Shown here piece by piece: positions 60,059-64,000 of a DNA stretch of 64,000 nt. Source of the DNA: G965222335 sp965222335 (GTDB taxonomy: Bacteria; Pseudomonadota; Gammaproteobacteria; Pseudomonadales; Halieaceae). The notes under the pieces were generated by a model that was not told the origin of the DNA, ran no database searches, and worked only from the letters and a program-made list of their open reading frames with translations. A program made the translations under genes and the position numbers. The stretch covers positions 744,001-808,000 of the forward strand of contig OZ244944.1 in NCBI GenBank assembly GCA_965222335.1, in the 5' to 3' direction. Each line of letters opens with the position of its first letter. Positions within the stretch are counted from its first letter, which is position 1.

Positions 60059-60799
60059 ATGGACACCGGCAATCCACTTGCGCCCGGCCGCGGCTGGGTC
60101 TTTGCCGCGCTGTTCCTGCTCTGCGCGCTACCGGCGCTGGCAGAGGGTCAATCCGATGCCATGATCAGCGTCAGTGGCGAGGGGGAAGCCATGCTTGCGC
60201 CCGATATGGCGGTGGTCTCCCTGACCGTGACCAGGGAAGCCAAGACCGCGCGCGAGGCGCTGGACGCGAGCTCCGCGGCCATGCGGGAGGTCATTGCTGC
60301 AATGCGCGCGGCAGGTATCGCCGAGCGTGACCTGCAGACCCAGAACTTCAGTATCCAGCCCCGTTACGTCTACCCGAAGACAAACAAACAAGCCGACAAC
60401 GCTCCGCGAATAGTTGCTTACCAGGTCAGCAACAGCCTCGGCGTGCGGGTGCGAGACATCGCCAGAGTGGGCGAGGTACTGGACACGGCGATCAGGCTGG
60501 GGGTCAACGATGGCGGGCAATTGCAACTCACCAATGATGACCCCGGGGCCGCGCTGGAGAAGGCACGTGTTGCCGCGGTGAAGGATGCCCTGGAAAAAGC
60601 CGAAACCCTGGCCAGGGCGGCCGGTGTGAAAACCGGGGACATTATCAGTCTGTCCGAGCATTCGGTGTCACCCCGCCCACGACCGATGATGGCAGCGGAG
60701 ATGTCAATGTCCCGCGCCGCCGCAGACGCGGTGCCCATTGCCGGCGGTGAGAATAGCTATCGCGTTAACGTACAGCTGACTATTGCTATCGAGCAGTAG
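60059..60799 (+). CDS. Exported SIMPL-domain (DUF541) protein
   Basis: 246-aa protein with a signal peptide (WVFAALFLLCALPALA-E), so it is periplasmic. The SIMPL/DUF541 domain shows ISVSGEGEAMLAPDMAVVSL, AMRAAGIAERDLQTQNFSIQ, YQVSNSLGVRVRDIARVGEV and ..ALEKAETLARAAGVKTGD. I use ATG 60059 (AGGGGG six bases before it) rather than the overlapping GTG at 60053. Function of the family is poorly known (a link to oxidative stress for E. coli YggE). It converges with the autotransporter gene across a hairpin. Confidence 0.87.
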   Translation: MDTGNPLAPGRGWVFAALFLLCALPALAEGQSDAMISVSGEGEAMLAPDMAVVSLTVTREAKTAREALDASSAAMREVIAAMRAAGIAERDLQTQNFSIQPRYVYPKTNKQADNAPRIVAYQVSNSLGVRVRDIARVGEVLDTAIRLGVNDGGQLQLTNDDPGAALEKARVAAVKDALEKAETLARAAGVKTGDIISLSEHSVSPRPRPMMAAEMSMSRAAADAVPIAGGENSYRVNVQLTIAIEQ

Positions 60800-60816
60800 G
60801 GTCGCTGCAAGCCCTG

Positions 60817-60840
60817 CCGGCGCGCCAGGCCACGCGCCGG
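60817..60840. terminator. Hairpin between convergent genes
   Basis: CCGGCGCG (60817-60824) and CGCGCCGG (60833-60840) form a perfect 8-bp stem with an eight-base loop, 18 bp after the SIMPL stop and 55 bp beyond the autotransporter stop. Only a weak T-rich stretch (GACTTTGTTCT) follows on the plus strand. Confidence 0.45.
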
Positions 60841-60894
60841 TGACTTTGTTCTGCTCCACCGCGAGCGACACCGATTGACGGTGCCTCACACACT

Positions 60895-63714
60895 TTAGAA
60901 CTTCGCTTCCCAGCGCATGCCCAGGGACACGATCTCGCCGGAAAGATTGTCGTAGCTTCCCAGCGCCTGGTAGCTGACAAAGCCGCTGATGCCGTGGATG
61001 AACTGTGCGCTCAGCCCGGCCCCGTAGACGAGGTAGCTGGTATCCGGGTCGTCCGGTTCGATCAGCATACCGGTGGCGTCGTCAAATGCGCCCCCGGGGT
61101 CATTCACAAAGCGATAGCGGATACCATCAGCGCTGTCCTCAAACTCCCGGGTATACTCCAGGCGCAGGTACGGCGTCAGTACGCCCCAGCTGGGCAGAAG
61201 GGTGTAGCTGATCTGCCCTCCCGCGCTCAAGCTCGTAGACTCAAGGCTCTGCTCTGCGATATCGAGGTCCCAACCGCCCGCTCCGCTCTCGCGAAAGGGG
61301 TCAAACTCGCCATCGAGGTAAAAGAACCTGGCCAGCGGATCTACATTGAGGCCACCCCAGTTAAAGTTGTAGCCGAGATTGAGGCTGATGTAATACTCGG
61401 AGCCATCGGTTTGGCCTTCCGCCACACGATCCACGCTGCCGCCAAAGTCCTGATAGACGATATTGCGCTCGGTCTCCACGTCGGACCAGCCGTAGCTGAT
61501 AATCCCGTCGAGGTAACCACTACCCGAATAGAGGCTGCCGTAGAGCGCCACGGCGTAGTTGTCCGTATTGGTCTGTCCCGCGTTGTCCGCGAATTCGACA
61601 TCCGACTGCCCCATGCTCAGGGACGCCCCGGCAAACAGATTGTCGGTCACCCTGTAGTCCGCGCCCACGGTCAGCGTCTGGGCGTCGAAATCAAACGCCG
61701 ACTCCCGGGCGGTTGCGTCCTGCTCGCCAAAGTTCAGGTCACCGCGAACATACAAACCCAACCGGCTGTAGGCGCGCAGTTCATCCTGCTCATCGGCACT
61801 GGCGCCCAACCCCGTCGCCGCCAGGGATTCCTGCAACACGGCATCCAGCTCGCGCCCGTGCACAGTCTGGTCACCCATCTGCAGATTCAGGCCGACGATG
61901 CTGATCCCACGGGAACCCTCTCTTACCCGGGAGATACGTGCTCCCACATTGCGAAAGCGAGAGAAAGACAGGACGCGGAAAGACTTGCCGATGGCGGCCA
62001 GCTCCTCCGGCGTAATGGCCTTCAGCGCCACCAGCGCCTGCTTGGCGGTGGTACCCTGTGCGCGCAAGTTGGTACAGAGGTCCAGCAGGTCCGCCTGTCC
62101 CTCGGAACCGGGCTCCAGGCCGGGGCACAGGCTGTCGATGCGCCTCGATGTGCGCAGTTCGTTCACCGAGGCGCTGTTCAACACGCTGGTTCCATCGGCG
62201 TCCTGCTTGCTGGTGACACCACCCTGTGCGGTCTTGCCCGCATTGACCTGCAGACGTGCCAGTACCGGGGCCGATTCCAGGCCGGCCGGATCGCCCAGGG
62301 CCCTGTCCCTGACCTTGTAGGTAAAGCTGTCGGGGCCGGAATACCCTGCAAACGGCTGGTAAGTGAAACTGCCATCCGGGCTCAGGGTTAGCTCACCCTG
62401 TTCCGGCTCGGTAACCAGCACCACGATCAGGGGATCCAGGTTGGGGTCCCGGTCATTCTCCAGAAGGGATTGCCCCTCAAAGTCTTCGCCGAAATCCTCG
62501 CCCGCGGCTACCGGGGCAACATTCTCCCCAGGCAAGCTGGCCACCAGGCTTGCTGTGGCGATCTCACTCTGGCTATCGCCGTCGGAGGCCCTGTAGGTGA
62601 AGCTGTCCGGACCCTCGTAGCCCGGGTCGGGGGTGTATACGAAGCTACCATCGGGGTTCAGCTGCAGGTCCCCGTTGCGCGTGGGCGTTTCCAGCACGGC
62701 CGTTAGCGTACTGCCGTTGCCGCCCTGGTCGTTGGCCAGCACATTGGCACCCTCGAACTGCGGGCCAAAGTTGTCATCCCGCGCCACCGGCGCCTCATTG
62801 GTCGCCTCCGGCACGCTGAGGCTGACCACGCCAACCGAATCACTGTCGAGATCGCCGTCATTGGCCCGGTAGCTGAAACTGTCTGGGCCGGAAAAATTCG
62901 CCGCGGGCATATAGTTAAAGCTGCCATCGGGGTTCAGCGTGAGGCTGCCGTTAGCCGGCGATTGCACCAGGATAGCGGTCAGGGTCTCGCCCTCTGGATC
63001 AATATCATTGGCGAGCACGTTGGCACCCTGGTAGGCCTCGCCGAAATCATCGTCGACCGCAACCGGGGGCTCGTTCGCAGGAGGCGGGACCCGCAAAGTC
63101 ACGAGGCCCGGGATCTCCGCCATCGAGGTGCCGTCTGAAACCTGGTAGCGAAAGCGAACATTACCGCTGAAACCGTCTTCCGGGGTGTAGAGGAACGTCC
63201 CGTCAGGGTTCACCACCACGCTGCCCGACGAGGGCGTTTCGGCCAGGGATGCGGTAAGGCTGTCGCCGTCGGCATCGGTATCGTTGGCCAGCAGGTTGGC
63301 GTTGACATAGTCGACGCCAAGGATGTCGTTCCCGGCTACCGGGGGCGCGTTATTCGCTGGCACCGTGCCGCAGGTAGAATCCACGACATTGGAATAGTTA
63401 TTGGTGATAAAGACCGGAGTGGTGAACAGTAGAGTATCCTGTACGTCATAGAGCTCAACCGTAACGGTTTGATCCAGGTTAAGGGTATTCTCAAAAACGT
63501 ACGTCAGGCAGGGACCCTGCCCGACGAATGGCGAGACAAGGGCAGCCGCATCTCCGTTGTTCTGGACGGACACCACCTCGACCCGGACGATCGAAGGATC
63601 CTCGAACTGCTGGCTTAAATCACTGCCGACCGGTATCTGCTCAGCGGACGCAGTCAGCGACAGAACCCCCATCTGACAGGCCATCACTATTCCGGCCGGA
63701 ATGTGCCTGTTCAT
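60895..63714 (-). CDS. Autotransporter with four cadherin-like repeats
   Basis: 939-aa surface protein. Signal peptide 1-24 (ending TASA-E) from ATG 63714; a unique N-terminal domain (25-120); four 92-96-residue repeats (122-493) of the VCBS/cadherin-like Ig type with P-DGSF-Y-P-x-x-F/Y-G-x-D-SF-Y-x-DG motifs and Asp-rich loops suitable for Ca2+; a linker of about 100 residues; and a C-terminal 12-strand-type barrel of about 290 residues (LYVRGDLNFGEQD, FDFDAQTLTVGADYRV, ..GMRWEAKF) ending in Phe as outer-membrane proteins do. Likely an adhesin or surface protein. Upstream frame codons to 63756 are rejected because they precede the signal peptide. Confidence 0.85.
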   Translation of the reverse strand: MNRHIPAGIVMACQMGVLSLTASAEQIPVGSDLSQQFEDPSIVRVEVVSVQNNGDAAALVSPFVGQGPCLTYVFENTLNLDQTVTVELYDVQDTLLFTTPVFITNNYSNVVDSTCGTVPANNAPPVAGNDILGVDYVNANLLANDTDADGDSLTASLAETPSSGSVVVNPDGTFLYTPEDGFSGNVRFRYQVSDGTSMAEIPGLVTLRVPPPANEPPVAVDDDFGEAYQGANVLANDIDPEGETLTAILVQSPANGSLTLNPDGSFNYMPAANFSGPDSFSYRANDGDLDSDSVGVVSLSVPEATNEAPVARDDNFGPQFEGANVLANDQGGNGSTLTAVLETPTRNGDLQLNPDGSFVYTPDPGYEGPDSFTYRASDGDSQSEIATASLVASLPGENVAPVAAGEDFGEDFEGQSLLENDRDPNLDPLIVVLVTEPEQGELTLSPDGSFTYQPFAGYSGPDSFTYKVRDRALGDPAGLESAPVLARLQVNAGKTAQGGVTSKQDADGTSVLNSASVNELRTSRRIDSLCPGLEPGSEGQADLLDLCTNLRAQGTTAKQALVALKAITPEELAAIGKSFRVLSFSRFRNVGARISRVREGSRGISIVGLNLQMGDQTVHGRELDAVLQESLAATGLGASADEQDELRAYSRLGLYVRGDLNFGEQDATARESAFDFDAQTLTVGADYRVTDNLFAGASLSMGQSDVEFADNAGQTNTDNYAVALYGSLYSGSGYLDGIISYGWSDVETERNIVYQDFGGSVDRVAEGQTDGSEYYISLNLGYNFNWGGLNVDPLARFFYLDGEFDPFRESGAGGWDLDIAEQSLESTSLSAGGQISYTLLPSWGVLTPYLRLEYTREFEDSADGIRYRFVNDPGGAFDDATGMLIEPDDPDTSYLVYGAGLSAQFIHGISGFVSYQALGSYDNLSGEIVSLGMRWEAKF
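62236..63351 (-). repeat. Four tandem 92-96-aa repeats in the autotransporter
   Basis: Protein residues 122-213, 214-305, 306-397 and 398-493. Each starts N-x-A/P-P-V-A and carries N-P/S-D-GSF-x-Y and GPDSF-Y. Units 2 and 3 are the closest to each other. Exact unit length is kept in the first three, so they arose by duplication followed by divergence. Confidence 0.85.
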
Positions 63715-63835
63715 ACCCTGCTTCCTTTTCCCGGGCACTGCGCCCCCCTGAACCAAGTATTAGCGCAGGGGGACATCAGGTCAATGAAAGCTTGCCGGTT
63801 GCCAGGGTCATGGAGCGCAACCGTAGAGGCATCAG

Positions 63836-64000
63836 CTAGCGGAACTGGTAGGTCAGGTCCAGGCCGTAGGTGCGCGGGCGCCCGTAGGTATTACCCGCAA
63901 AACCCAGGGACCCGAAGTCGATGCCCCACTCCCGATATTCCTCGTCGGTCGCGTTCTTGACCCAGGCGGCGAGTCGCAGGTCACCCCTCTCACCCAGACT
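63836..64000 (-). CDS. TonB-dependent receptor, 3' end
   Basis: The last 54 codons of a gene entering from the right edge. The sequence GDLRLAAWVKNATDEEYREW, then GIDFGSLGFAGNTYGRPRTY and GLDLTYQFR-stop is the final beta-hairpins of a TonB-dependent outer-membrane receptor. Substrate cannot be told from this fragment. It precedes the autotransporter on the same strand with 121 bp between. Confidence 0.85.
   Translation of the reverse strand, partial: SLGERGDLRLAAWVKNATDEEYREWGIDFGSLGFAGNTYGRPRTYGLDLTYQFR

Overview
The window looks like chromosomal DNA from a high-GC gammaproteobacterium, probably a marine or halophilic one near the Halieaceae/Cellvibrionales-Pseudomonadales. This is inferred from gene content: accA next to tilS, a sodium-pumping oxaloacetate decarboxylase, RhlE, an AidB-type dehydrogenase, EctB, EgtB/EgtD, a TonB-dependent receptor and integron cassettes. 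No 16S or other definitive marker is present. No tRNA, rRNA or CRISPR array was seen.

Layout. 1-5.1 kb (minus): tilS (cut by the window edge), accA and the oadGAB sodium pump, divergent from dusC. 6.2-14.6 kb: a peptide-use block with a DPP III-type lipoprotein, an M28 peptidase, a POT-family peptide transporter and an M1 aminopeptidase lipoprotein, followed by a saccharopine-dehydrogenase-like oxidoreductase. 15.9-21.8 kb: an unrecognised 740-aa membrane protein, lutABC for lactate oxidation, and a SYLF-domain protein.

22.1-28.3 kb is the most unusual part. It is an array of about eleven integron attC sites with small, more A+T-rich cassette genes, nearly all on the minus strand, and no integrase in the window (a CALIN). 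Cassettes encode an ABM-domain monooxygenase, a VOC protein, a DUF2306 membrane protein and several proteins I cannot identify. Two 344-bp cassettes are tandem near-duplicates. A palindromic element (core GTTTCCGCGGAAAC) occurs four times in and beside the array, once abutting a truncated vapC-like PIN-domain remnant.

28.5-33.8 kb (minus): a central-carbon run, eda, a GAPDH paralogue lacking the catalytic cysteine, canonical gap, and ppc. With oadGAB this covers both making and decarboxylating oxaloacetate. 34-46.5 kb: an MFS transporter, an acyl-CoA ligase, rhlE, small exported proteins, an SDR, a three-gene retropepsin-like protease/7TM transglutaminase-like/ATP-grasp operon, a YegP protein and an AidB-like dehydrogenase.

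46.6-52.9 kb: an OpuC-like ABC transporter with fused binding protein and permease, an ectB set apart from ectA/ectC, and the ergothioneine pair egtB-egtD. 52.9-60.8 kb: a lipoprotein with a GspG-like domain, a HAD phosphatase, an MgtE-family Mg2+ transporter, ArfB, an AruH/AruI-like arginine transaminase pair, a PLDc_N peptide and a SIMPL protein. 60.9-64 kb (minus): a large autotransporter with four cadherin-like repeats and the 3' end of a TonB-dependent receptor gene.

Starts were moved from the longest reading frame to a downstream codon wherever a Shine-Dalgarno sequence, signal peptide or family alignment supported it. Functions are from motif recognition by eye; no database search was run.
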